Of a DNA stretch of 13,704 bases, positions 1-7,231 are shown piece after piece. The notes beneath the pieces were generated by a model, which searched no databases, had not been told where the DNA came from, and saw nothing but the letters and a program-made list of their open reading frames with translations. Location of the stretch: NCBI GenBank assembly GCA_964421875.1, contig CAYQZD010000099.1, positions 1-13,704 on the forward strand. Direction: 5' to 3'. The translations under genes and the position numbers were made by a program. Each line of letters opens with the position of its first letter. Position 1 is the stretch's first letter. This DNA is from CAYQZD01 sp964421875. GTDB taxonomy: Bacteria; Electryoneota; Tariuqbacteria; Tariuqbacterales; Tariuqbacteraceae.

Positions 1-45
1 GGGAACTTTTATAACAACAAGATAGTATCAAATACTAAATTAAAG

Positions 46-75
46 TATAAGGAACGAACAGTTCCTTATATTTTT
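46..75 (+). terminator. Intrinsic terminator of an upstream gene outside the window
   Basis: A perfect inverted repeat has 10-bp arms at 46-55 (TATAAGGAAC) and 61-70 (GTTCCTTATA) with a 5-base loop, and is followed at once by five T (71-75). This is the shape of a Rho-independent terminator read rightwards. The stem is AT-rich, so it may be only moderately strong. It would insulate groES from an unseen upstream gene. A role as an operator cannot be excluded, since it sits 8 bases before the CIRCE element. Confidence 0.6.
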
Positions 76-83
76 CGTCAACA

Positions 84-110
84 TTAGCACTCACCGCGAC
101 AGAGTGCTAA
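84..110 (+). promoter_or_regulatory. CIRCE operator (HrcA-binding site)
   Basis: The arms TTAGCACTC (84-92) and GAGTGCTAA (102-110) are separated by nine bases. This is an exact match to the canonical CIRCE consensus. In known systems HrcA binds this element and represses groESL until heat or protein-folding stress inactivates it. Its place 76 bases before the groES start fits. I infer an hrcA gene elsewhere in the genome; none is in this window. Confidence 0.97.
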
Positions 111-186
111 CAGACATTACACTAAATAATCTGTTAATATACTTAATTTTATTATTAATAAGTAATAACAAACGTGAGGAACAAAA

Positions 187-477
187 ATGAACCTGAAACC
201 GGTTGACGAAAGGGTGCTGATCAAGCCCCTGGAAGAGGAAGAAAAGAAAGTCGGATCGATTATCATCCCCGACACCGCTAAAGAGCGTCCCCAGATGGGC
301 GAAGTTGTCGCTCTGGGCGACGATGTCCCTAAAAAGGAGGGCGGTAAAGTTCTGTCTGAAGTCCTTAAGGTGGGCGACAGAGTAGTCTATTCCAAGTACG
401 GCGGGACCGAAATAAAATTCGAAAATGATGAGTATCTCATTGTTTCGCGTAACGATGTTTTAGCCGTAATCAAGTAA
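187..477 (+). CDS. groES: Co-chaperonin GroES (Cpn10)
   Basis: This is the cytoplasmic lid of the GroEL folding chamber. Seven copies form a dome that caps the GroEL ring and releases substrate into the cavity. The 96 residues match the family's usual 95-97. Visible hallmarks are the N-terminal start KPVDERVLIKP, the mobile loop at about 17-32 with the hydrophobic tripeptide I25-I27 that docks on GroEL, and the closing strand LIVSRNDVLAVIK. The start is fixed by a good Shine-Dalgarno GAGGA at 176-180, six bases before the ATG. groEL follows 45 bases downstream, so the two are almost certainly one transcript under HrcA/CIRCE control. Confidence 0.98.
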   Translation: MNLKPVDERVLIKPLEEEEKKVGSIIIPDTAKERPQMGEVVALGDDVPKKEGGKVLSEVLKVGDRVVYSKYGGTEIKFENDEYLIVSRNDVLAVIK

Positions 478-522
478 GATTATCATCAAGTAACAAAAGA
501 AGAAAACTCAAGGAGTAAATAA

Positions 523-2160
523 ATGGCTGCTAAGGAAATAACTTTCGATTCCGACGCCCGCACATCGTTGAAAAAGGGCGTGGATATGATGGCAAATGCG
601 GTGAAGGAAACTTTAGGTCCCAGAGGCCGCAACGTGGTCATCGACAAAAAATGGGGCGCACCCACCGTCACCAAGGACGGCGTTACTGTCGCCAAGGAAA
701 TCGAGCTGGAAGATCCGGTGGAGAATATGGGCGCGCAGATGCTCAAGGAAGTCGCCTCAAAGACTTCTGACGTCGCCGGAGACGGCACCACCACCGCCTG
801 CGTCCTGGCGCAGTCCATAGTGCATGAAGGTATGCGAAACGTTACCGCCGGAGCTAACCCTATGGACCTCAAGCGCGGTATTGAGAAGGCGGTCGGCGTC
901 GCGGTCGGTGAGCTGAAGAAGCTCTCCCGCGAAGTAAAGGACAAGCAAGAAATCTCATATGTAGGGGCTATTTCCGCCAATAACGATATGGACATCGGAA
1001 ACCTCATCGCTGACGCGATGGACAAAGTCGGGAAAGACGGCGTTATCACCGTCGAAGAGGCCAAAACTCTGGAAACCACTCTGGAGGTGGTCGAGGGTAT
1101 GCAGTTCGACCGCGGCTATCTCTCACCCTACTTTGTAACCGACGCCGAGAATATGGACGCCAATCTTGAAGAGCCGATGATTCTGATTTACGATAAGAAA
1201 ATCTCCGTGATGAAGGACCTCCTCCCCATCCTGGAGAAAGTGGCTCAAATGGGTAAACCCTTGCTCATCATCGCTGAAGATATCGAGGGCGAAGCCCTGG
1301 CGACACTGGTGGTGAACAAGCTTCGCGGAACCTTGAAGGTCTGCGCCGTGAAAGCCCCCGGATTCGGCGACCGCCGCAAAGCTATGCTGGAAGACATCGC
1401 CATCCTCACCGGCGGACGGGTCATCGCTGAAGAAGCGGGATTCAAACTGGAGAACGCGGTTCTGTCCGACTTAGGAACCGCTAAAACCGTCACCATTGAC
1501 AAGGACAACACCACCATCGTCCAGGGCGGCGGCAAGGCTGACGACATCAAGGGACGCATCAATCAGATTAAAAAGCAGATTGAAACATCCACTTCAGACT
1601 ACGACAGCGAAAAACTGCAGGAACGCCTGGCGAAGCTGGCTGGAGGTGTCGCGGTGCTGAACATCGGAGCCGCCACCGAGGTCGAGATGAAGGAGAAGAA
1701 AGCCCGGGTCGAGGACGCGCTGCACGCTACCCGCGCCGCGGTGGAAGAGGGCGTGGTTCCCGGAGGCGGAGTCGCCTATCTGAGGGTTCTGCCGGCGCTG
1801 GAAAAACTTACACTGGAAAACGACCAGCAAATCGGGGTGAATATCGTCAAACGCGCTATGGAAGAGCCTATCCGGCAGATCGTCAACAACTGCGGTCTGG
1901 AAGGATCGGTTGTGGTACAGAAGGTGAAGGACAAAGAAGGCGGATTCGGTTTCAACGCCCAATCCGAAAAATACGAAGACCTGGTCGAAGCCGGGATTAT
2001 AGACCCCACCAAGGTCTCCCGCACCGCGCTGGAAAACGCCGCTTCCGTTGCCGCGTTGCTGCTGATGACTCAGGCCACTATCAACGATAAAAAAGAAGAA
2101 GAAAAGGCTCCCCCGATGCCCGGCGGTGGTATGGGTGGAGGAATGGGAGATATGTATTAG
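523..2160 (+). CDS. groEL: Chaperonin GroEL (Cpn60)
   Basis: This is the ATP-driven double-ring chaperonin that encloses and refolds non-native proteins in the cytoplasm together with GroES. Its 545 residues are close to the 548 of the E. coli protein, and key positions fall at the same numbers. D52 and the nucleotide-binding GDGTTT (86-91, with D87) are present, as is the catalytic D398 in the stretch VEDALHATRAAVEEG. The C-terminal tail is rich in Gly and Met (PMPGGGMGGGMGDMY), the typical flexible tail inside the ring. A Shine-Dalgarno AGGAG lies at 511-515, seven bases before the ATG. The gene looks intact and functional. It is the second gene of the CIRCE-controlled operon and is followed by an intrinsic terminator. 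Confidence 0.99.
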   Translation: MAAKEITFDSDARTSLKKGVDMMANAVKETLGPRGRNVVIDKKWGAPTVTKDGVTVAKEIELEDPVENMGAQMLKEVASKTSDVAGDGTTTACVLAQSIVHEGMRNVTAGANPMDLKRGIEKAVGVAVGELKKLSREVKDKQEISYVGAISANNDMDIGNLIADAMDKVGKDGVITVEEAKTLETTLEVVEGMQFDRGYLSPYFVTDAENMDANLEEPMILIYDKKISVMKDLLPILEKVAQMGKPLLIIAEDIEGEALATLVVNKLRGTLKVCAVKAPGFGDRRKAMLEDIAILTGGRVIAEEAGFKLENAVLSDLGTAKTVTIDKDNTTIVQGGGKADDIKGRINQIKKQIETSTSDYDSEKLQERLAKLAGGVAVLNIGAATEVEMKEKKARVEDALHATRAAVEEGVVPGGGVAYLRVLPALEKLTLENDQQIGVNIVKRAMEEPIRQIVNNCGLEGSVVVQKVKDKEGGFGFNAQSEKYEDLVEAGIIDPTKVSRTALENAASVAALLLMTQATINDKKEEEKAPPMPGGGMGGGMGDMY

Positions 2161-2223
2161 ACAGGATACGGTAATCGGGATTCAGGATTCAGTTTCCTGG
2201 ATTACAGACGATACGATAAGAAT

Positions 2224-2253
2224 AAAGGGCGTCCCAATGGGCGCCCTTTTTTT
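2224..2253 (+). terminator. Intrinsic terminator of groESL
   Basis: The arms AAAGGGCG-T-CCC (2224-2235) and GGGCGCCCTTT (2239-2249) pair with one bulged T and the loop AAT, followed by a T-run to 2253. It lies 64 bases after the groEL stop. The A-run before the stem makes it possibly functional in both directions. Confidence 0.9.
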
Positions 2254-2472
2254 GATTTTTAGGGTAAAAATGATTAAATAATGAAAACTAATAATGGAGA
2301 CATATCACTTTACCTATCTGAAGTTGTGCGGATTTTCACAAAGCTACGCTCTTATTATTTTGAAATATACTTCTAATAAATCCGCTTAATCCGCTGTGAA
2401 TGTAAACTCCAAATAAACAGATATATACATATTTCGAACTTCAGAAACCTAAAGTCATGCCAATTCAGTAAA
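2254..2472. other. Intergenic region between groEL terminator and restriction gene
   Basis: This AT-rich stretch must hold the promoter of the downstream restriction-modification gene, but I see no convincing -35/-10 pair. It contains one copy of the TTGTGAAT-type dispersed repeat (2381-2410, listed separately). No ORF with coding character was seen. Confidence 0.6.
2381..2410 (+). repeat. Dispersed repeat, TTGTGAAT family, copy 1
   Basis: This copy has two TCCGC-type words followed by GCTGTGAATGTAAACTCC. It closely resembles 5907-5949 (TAATCCGTTGTGAATATCAA followed by CTCC). Other copies are at 5837-5857 and, on the opposite strand, at 8286-8316 and 13661-13696. All are intergenic. Function is unknown. 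Confidence 0.7.
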
Positions 2473-5400
2473 ATGTTACATGGAAACAATTTGAGTATCC
2501 TAAAGCAATATTTAGATAAACTTAAACAGAAAATCGATACCGACGATTCCACTGAAGCCAGCCATCGCTCCTCCTTGGAGGGACTGCTCACTTCGCTCAG
2601 GAATGATATTTCAGCCATAAATGAACCTAAACATATAGAATGCGGCGCCCCGGATTTTATCATATATCGAAACGGAATACCCACAGGATACATAGAAACC
2701 AAAAATGTCGGCGAACCTCTGGATCCCGTAGAAAACAGCGAACAATTGAAGCGTTACCGGGAGAGTCTGAGCAGCCTCATCCTCACAAACTATATCGAAT
2801 TCCGCTGGTATGTAAATGGGGAAAAGAAGATAAGCGTCATGCTGGCGGAAATCGACCATTTGGGCGGGTTAAGAATTCTAAAGGATAACCAAGAAGCGGC
2901 GCTGCGTCTCTTTAATCGGTTCTTCGATTCCGAAGCCCCTACAATCAGCGAATCATCTGAGTTGGCTCAAAGGATGGCTTCATTAGCGCGCTTCATCCGC
3001 ATCTTAATCGAAAACGCTCTTCAAGGCGAACCGGAAGAAGGAAGTCTGCATTCCGATTGGGAAGGTTTCCGGGAAGTGCTGCTCCCTGATTTGAGCGTCG
3101 ATAACTTCGCCGATATGTACTCCCAAACGATATGCTATGGCTTGTTCGCCGCTCGCTGCAATCACAACGAAGCCGCCAAATTCGACCGCCGCAACGCAGC
3201 CGACAACCTCCCCGAAACCAATCCCTTCCTCCGCAAGCTTTTCCATCACATCGCCGGATTTGAATTGGACGCCAGAATTGCCTGGGCTGTGGACGATTTA
3301 GCCGAACTCTTAAACCGCGCCGATATGAACGCTATCCTTAAAGACTGGAGCGGCCGCGCCCGCCGCGAAGACCCCGTGATACATTTCTACGAAACCTTCC
3401 TCTCAGCTTACGACCCGGAACTGCGCGAAAAACGAGGAGTGTATTACACTCCGGAACCCATTGTATCTTTCATCGTCCGCTCAGTGGATTTTATCCTCAA
3501 ACGAGATTTCGGCCTCAAAGCAGGCCTCGCCGACCATTCAAAAATCAAAATTAAAACCAAAAACGGTGAAAAAGAATATCATAAAGTGCTCATCCTCGAC
3601 CCCGCGGCCGGAACCGGCACTTTTCTTTACTGGGTGATAAATCATATCTACGAATCATTCCTTAAAAACCTGGGTATGTGGCCCGCTTATGTATCGAAAG
3701 ATTTACTCCCGCGAATATTCGGCTTCGAAGTGCAGATGGCGCCCTATGCCGTTGCCCATATGAAATTGGGATTGCAATTGAAAGAAACAGGATACGATTT
3801 CAGGTCGGCTGAAAGGTTAGGTATTTATCTTACAAATACACTTGAAGAAAGCAAGAATATCGGGAAAGTGCCTTTCGCCCAGTGGATAGCGGACGAAGCC
3901 CGGGCGGCTGGAGATGTCAAAAGGAAATTCCCGGTGATGGTGGTGCTGGGAAATCCGCCCTATTACGGACATTCCTTGAATAAAGGAGATTGGATTGTCT
4001 CCCTGTTGAAGGGAAAAGACACTATGACCGGTGAAACTACTCACTCTTATTTTGAAATTGACGGCGAACCGCTGAAGGAACGGAATCCCAAATGGCTGAA
4101 CGACGATTATGTCAAATTCATCCGCTTCGCCCAAATGAGGATAGAACAAACCGGTCAGGGGATTTTGGCTTTTATCAGCAACCACGGTTATCTGGATAAC
4201 CCGACTTTCCGCGGAATGCGAAGCGCTCTGATGAATACCTTCGACGATATCTATATCCTTGACTTGCATGGTAATGTTAAGAAGAAAGAAAAATGTCCCG
4301 ACGGCTCCAAAGATGAAAATGTCTTCGATATCCAGCAGGGGAACGCTATTGGAATTTTCGTTAAAAAACCGGAAAAAACCAATGAAACCACCGTAAGGCA
4401 CGCGGAATTATGGGGGGAAAGAAAAGTAAAATACTCCCCTCTATTGGAAAATTTCACTGAAACTGTTGAATGGGAAAAATTAAAACCGGAGTCGCCGTTC
4501 TATCTCTTTAAACCTTTTGATAAAACACTCCTTTCTGAATTCAATCACTGGTGGAAAATAACCGATATTGTACCGGTCAATTCGGTGGGAATAGTCACCG
4601 CCAGAGATTCGCTCACTATCCATTTCGATGAAAAATCGCTGCTGAAAACAGTCAAAGATTTCGCTGGAATGCAAACAGAAGAAGCAAGATATAAGTATAA
4701 ATTAGGGAAAGATGTAAGAGATTGGAAAGTCGAATGGGCGCAAAATGACATTAATCAGACAAAGATAAATACAGATAAAATAACTCCGATTCACTATAGA
4801 CCCTTCGATATAAGATATACATACTATACCGGAAAAACTCGAGGTTTCATCTGCATGCCAAGACGTGAAATAATGCATCATTTTCGAAATATGAATTTCG
4901 GATTAATCACGGTTCGTCAAGTCGCTGAAGGAGTATTTAACCATGCTTTTGTGACGGATAATATTGGCAATTTCCGGACTACTTTGAGCAATAAGGGTGG
5001 GGCTTATATATTTCCTATCTATTTATATCCAGATCCTTCGCGCGGCGACCTCTTTCCCAACGGAAGCGCCCCCACTGACGCTCCCGGCGGGCGGAAAGCT
5101 AATCTATCCGACAAGTTCATTGCGGAATTAAGCCTTAAACTGGGATTAAACTCCACTCCGGACGGTGAAGGAGACTTGGATAAGTCCTTCGGTCCGGAAG
5201 ATGTATTCCACTACATTTACGCGATGTTTCATTCACCCGCTTATCGTGAGCGATACGCCGAATTTCTCCGCCTCGATTTCCCCCGGGTACCTATGACTTC
5301 GAACCGGGATTTATTCCGAAAACTAACGCTGATGGGAAAACGGCTCACCGCCCTCCACCTGATACAGGAATATGACCTCTCTAACGATTTAGCCCTTTTC

Positions 5401-5709
5401 CCGGTGATGGGAAGTTGTAAAGTCGATTATGTCCGATACTCTGAGCCCGGCGCGCAAAATAAAGGCTCGGTCCAGATTAATTCTAAGCAGTGTTTCAGCA
5501 ATGTCCCGCCGGAAGTGTGGGAATTCCATATCGGCGGCTACCAGGTGTGCCATAAATGGTTGAAGGACCGGAAAGGAAGGACGCTCTCCTTTGAGGAATT
5601 GGAACATTACAGAAAGATAGTCTCAGCCCTAAAAGAAACCATCGGGTTGATGGAGGAAATCGACCGCATCATCGATGAACACGGCGGCTGGCCCCGCGCC
5701 TTCGATTAA
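2473..5709 (+). CDS. Single-chain restriction-modification enzyme, type ISP / IIG-like
   Basis: This is a fused endonuclease and adenine-N6 methyltransferase for DNA restriction, predicted from motifs. The N-terminal nuclease region (about 1-130) has a PD-(D/E)xK-like core with D61 in GAPDF and E75-T-K77. A mostly helical linker follows. The methylase shows GVYYTP (322-327), the AdoMet-binding motif I DPAAGTGTF (376-384) and the catalytic motif IV NPPY (494-497). The C-terminal third, with RPFDIRY (776-782), resembles the specificity domain of type ISP enzymes such as LlaBIII. At 1078 residues it is far shorter than LlaGI-type enzymes (about 1,570) and has no Walker A or helicase region, so it should cut without ATP-driven translocation. 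The ATG at 2473 lacks a clear Shine-Dalgarno. No partner subunit is adjacent. An orphan methylase with a dead nuclease is the main alternative. Bases 4681-4980 are notably AT-rich. Confidence 0.88.
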   Translation: MLHGNNLSILKQYLDKLKQKIDTDDSTEASHRSSLEGLLTSLRNDISAINEPKHIECGAPDFIIYRNGIPTGYIETKNVGEPLDPVENSEQLKRYRESLSSLILTNYIEFRWYVNGEKKISVMLAEIDHLGGLRILKDNQEAALRLFNRFFDSEAPTISESSELAQRMASLARFIRILIENALQGEPEEGSLHSDWEGFREVLLPDLSVDNFADMYSQTICYGLFAARCNHNEAAKFDRRNAADNLPETNPFLRKLFHHIAGFELDARIAWAVDDLAELLNRADMNAILKDWSGRARREDPVIHFYETFLSAYDPELREKRGVYYTPEPIVSFIVRSVDFILKRDFGLKAGLADHSKIKIKTKNGEKEYHKVLILDPAAGTGTFLYWVINHIYESFLKNLGMWPAYVSKDLLPRIFGFEVQMAPYAVAHMKLGLQLKETGYDFRSAERLGIYLTNTLEESKNIGKVPFAQWIADEARAAGDVKRKFPVMVVLGNPPYYGHSLNKGDWIVSLLKGKDTMTGETTHSYFEIDGEPLKERNPKWLNDDYVKFIRFAQMRIEQTGQGILAFISNHGYLDNPTFRGMRSALMNTFDDIYILDLHGNVKKKEKCPDGSKDENVFDIQQGNAIGIFVKKPEKTNETTVRHAELWGERKVKYSPLLENFTETVEWEKLKPESPFYLFKPFDKTLLSEFNHWWKITDIVPVNSVGIVTARDSLTIHFDEKSLLKTVKDFAGMQTEEARYKYKLGKDVRDWKVEWAQNDINQTKINTDKITPIHYRPFDIRYTYYTGKTRGFICMPRREIMHHFRNMNFGLITVRQVAEGVFNHAFVTDNIGNFRTTLSNKGGAYIFPIYLYPDPSRGDLFPNGSAPTDAPGGRKANLSDKFIAELSLKLGLNSTPDGEGDLDKSFGPEDVFHYIYAMFHSPAYRERYAEFLRLDFPRVPMTSNRDLFRKLTLMGKRLTALHLIQEYDLSNDLALFPVMGSCKVDYVRYSEPGAQNKGSVQINSKQCFSNVPPEVWEFHIGGYQVCHKWLKDRKGRTLSFEELEHYRKIVSALKETIGLMEEIDRIIDEHGGWPRAFD

Positions 5710-5750
5710 CCCCCTTGACTCTCCCTCCACTAATCCCGCCGCCCCCTATT

Positions 5751-5774
5751 CTGCAGGGTCTCCGCACCCCGTTC
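5751..5774 (-). repeat. RCGGRG-loop hairpin repeat, degenerate copy
   Basis: On the + strand the arm CTGCAGGGT is followed by the loop word CTCCGC (5760-5765) and ACCCCGTTC. It matches the inverted complement of the hairpins at 8390-8415 and 10343-10368. Only the inner part of the stem still pairs, so this copy looks decayed. Confidence 0.6.
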
Positions 5775-5780
5775 TTATGC

Positions 5781-5815
5781 CCGCCGGATCCCCGCACCCT
5801 GCTGCAAATAGCAGC
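5781..5815 (-). repeat. RCGGRG-loop repeat, second degenerate copy, with adjacent small hairpin
   Basis: CCGCCGGAT, the loop word CCCCGC (5790-5795) and ACCCTGCTGC form a second, poorly paired copy in the same orientation as the one at 5751. It overlaps a perfect 5-bp hairpin GCTGC-AAATA-GCAGC at 5801-5815. There is no T-run, so this is not a convincing terminator for the restriction gene. Confidence 0.5.
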
Positions 5816-5836
5816 GCGGATTATTAACCAGCCGCT

Positions 5837-5857
5837 AATTCGTTGTGAATATATTCC
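5837..5857 (+). repeat. Dispersed repeat, TTGTGAAT family, copy 2 (short)
   Basis: AATTCGTTGTGAATATATTC matches the reverse complement of the copies at 8286-8316 and 13661-13696 across the word AATTCGTTGTGAATAT. Confidence 0.7.
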
Positions 5858-5906
5858 TTTTATCTCATCCCATCCACCGCGTGCAAATGCAGACGATGTC
5901 CTTCTG

Positions 5907-5949
5907 AAATCCGTGTAATCCCTGTAATCCGTTGTGAATATCAACTCCC
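5907..5949 (+). repeat. Dispersed repeat, TTGTGAAT family, copy 3
   Basis: Two ATCC-ending words (CCGTGTAATCC, CTGTAATCC) lead into GTTGTGAATATCAACTCC. This is the longest + strand copy and best defines the arrangement: short tandem TAATCC words, then TTGTGAAT, then CTCC. Confidence 0.7.
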
Positions 5950-6160
5950 CATAAAAAAAACACTAAAATCATTATTCCTAATATTTTGTTAATAATACAC
6001 TTACAAAATTTTTAAAAATTCTTCCCAAAAAACACTCTCAATTTCAAAAACTTCAATCTTAAAAAACACTCAAAAACCCTTCCCTTCGCCCTATCAAACA
6101 AAAAAATAAAATAAAAAAAATAAAAAATCAATAAATCAAAACAATCAATATCTCTTTCGC
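5941..6160. other. Extremely G-poor, A/C-rich noncoding tract
   Basis: By hand count, the + strand holds 3 G and about 49 C in 220 bases, with many A-runs. No coding frame is apparent. A transcript leaving the restriction gene would here be C-bearing, G-free and unstructured, as in Rho-utilisation sites, so a Rho-dependent terminator is one inference. Low-quality sequence at a contig end is another, since the assembly gap follows directly. Confidence 0.55.
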
Positions 6161-6170
6161 NNNNNNNNNN
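6161..6170. other. Assembly gap (10 Ns)
   Basis: Ten consecutive N join two contigs. The true distance, and even the adjacency of the left (groESL, restriction) and right halves, is not shown by the sequence. Confidence 0.99.
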
Positions 6171-6292
6171 CAAAAAACTTGACATTTGTTCAGATATTTC
6201 GCATATTACCTATGAGGGGGCATTAAAAAAAACCGCCGCCGCCGAGAGATTTAAAAATCGATTCTTCATTATCATTATCATCATTATCTGCG
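6171..6292. other. Short noncoding stretch downstream of the lipoprotein gene
   Basis: It contains an A8 run plus four CCG triplets (6225-6244) and a simple TTATCA-type repeat (6266-6288). On the minus strand the triplets are followed by eight T, but no matching arm makes a hairpin. No gene was seen. Confidence 0.5.
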
Positions 6293-7186
6293 TTAAGGCC
6301 CCACATAGACCGCATTGTCGGTTCTACCGGTTTCGCGTGACGGTTCACCGGTGAAGGGGTTGCCGAAATCGTAAGCGGTCACCGCATACCACCGGGGGAA
6401 TTCAAGCCAGTTTACACCGGAAAAAGTTATCGCATAAGTGCTGTCCGGAGTCAGAATCGCTTCGAAGCCGGTGTTTGCGCCCACCTGCCGGCGGAAGTAT
6501 GTTTCACCGCCGATTACCGTATCCAGAGGGGCATTGAAGCGAGCGTCGGGGACCGTGACCATCGAATCGGTTATGCTGAAATAGGCGAAATCGATCTTAT
6601 CGAAATCATAAATCAATGAAAACGCGAAATACGCCTCGTTGTTTCCGCCATAGAACCTTCTGGCGCTGGCGATATAGACCCGGTACCCTTCGAAATCCTG
6701 CAGACCGCTTACCGGATCTCTGTAATCCGGGTCTTCGGAGGGATTTCTTTGCCAGTCGAGAGTTGTCATATTAACAGACAACGAACATTCAAGAAGGGGA
6801 ACGGGTGGAGGGGGATGCCCTTCAGTCTCCGCGACCGTGATTTCGACTTCATCCTCATCGAAGGTATTCCCGTAATGCACAATGGCGGTAACGGTGAACC
6901 GCCCCGTATCGCCGGGCGCCTCCCAAACCGCGGTGGGACAATGGTTTCCTGCGGGAAAGATAAGACCGTCGGAATAGGACCATTCATATTCCACTTCGCA
7001 GGTGTCCGGGAGGTTGATATTGCAGTACAATCCGGTGGAACCGGCAGGGGGGACGGTTGGAGGGTTGGCGGTGATGACCGTAATGATGTCGGTTTGCCTA
7101 TCACCGTCCACTCCGTTTTCATCGGAACAACATAGAAATAAGCTGCAAACTGCTAGCGATAACAATAATATTCTCTTGAATTTCAT
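6293..7186 (-). CDS. Putative exported lipoprotein with Ig-like and fibronectin-III-like domains
   Basis: Function is unknown; it is probably displayed on the cell envelope. Residues 1-20 form a lipoprotein-type signal: KFKR, then a hydrophobic stretch ending in CC at 19-20. The lipobox (LFLC or FLCC) is unusual. Residues about 34-120 look like a beta-sandwich of the Ig/PKD kind, with four Cys (55, 63, 83, and 134 just outside). Residues 125-297 are a clear paralogue of residues 632-795 of the 927-aa protein at 10555-13338. Shared words include PPPPVP, QDFEGYR, DFAY and FPRWYAVTAYDFG. Unlike that protein, this one stops right after NAVYVGP, with no sorting domain, as expected if lipid anchoring replaces it. 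The ATG at 7186 has only a weak upstream AAGGG. The dehydrogenase gene ends 45 bases upstream on the same strand. Confidence 0.8.
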   Translation of the reverse strand: MKFKRILLLSLAVCSLFLCCSDENGVDGDRQTDIITVITANPPTVPPAGSTGLYCNINLPDTCEVEYEWSYSDGLIFPAGNHCPTAVWEAPGDTGRFTVTAIVHYGNTFDEDEVEITVAETEGHPPPPVPLLECSLSVNMTTLDWQRNPSEDPDYRDPVSGLQDFEGYRVYIASARRFYGGNNEAYFAFSLIYDFDKIDFAYFSITDSMVTVPDARFNAPLDTVIGGETYFRRQVGANTGFEAILTPDSTYAITFSGVNWLEFPRWYAVTAYDFGNPFTGEPSRETGRTDNAVYVGP

Positions 7187-7231
7187 GTCAGTTATACCCT
7201 TAAGGAAATCGTATAATCCAATAAAGCTACG

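Noticed and set aside
486..1079. Long open frame antisense to groEL (also 1245-1562 and 1594-1962)
   Set aside because: groEL on the other strand is certain. The antisense translations are Ser/Pro-rich without any recognisable motif and arise from the codon bias of groEL.
3817..4401. Antisense frame of about 194 codons inside the restriction gene
   Set aside because: The forward frame carries the methylase motifs. The antisense translation shows no domain and no ribosome site was seen.
5715..5918. Small forward frame after the restriction gene, and a reverse one at 5669-5944
   Set aside because: Both lie across dispersed repeats and translate to Pro/Arg-rich low-complexity sequence.
6179..6207. 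TTGACA followed 17 bases later by CATATT, a possible sigma-70 promoter reading rightwards
   Set aside because: No gene follows on that strand, only the antisense of the lipoprotein. The -10 match is poor and it sits beside the assembly gap.
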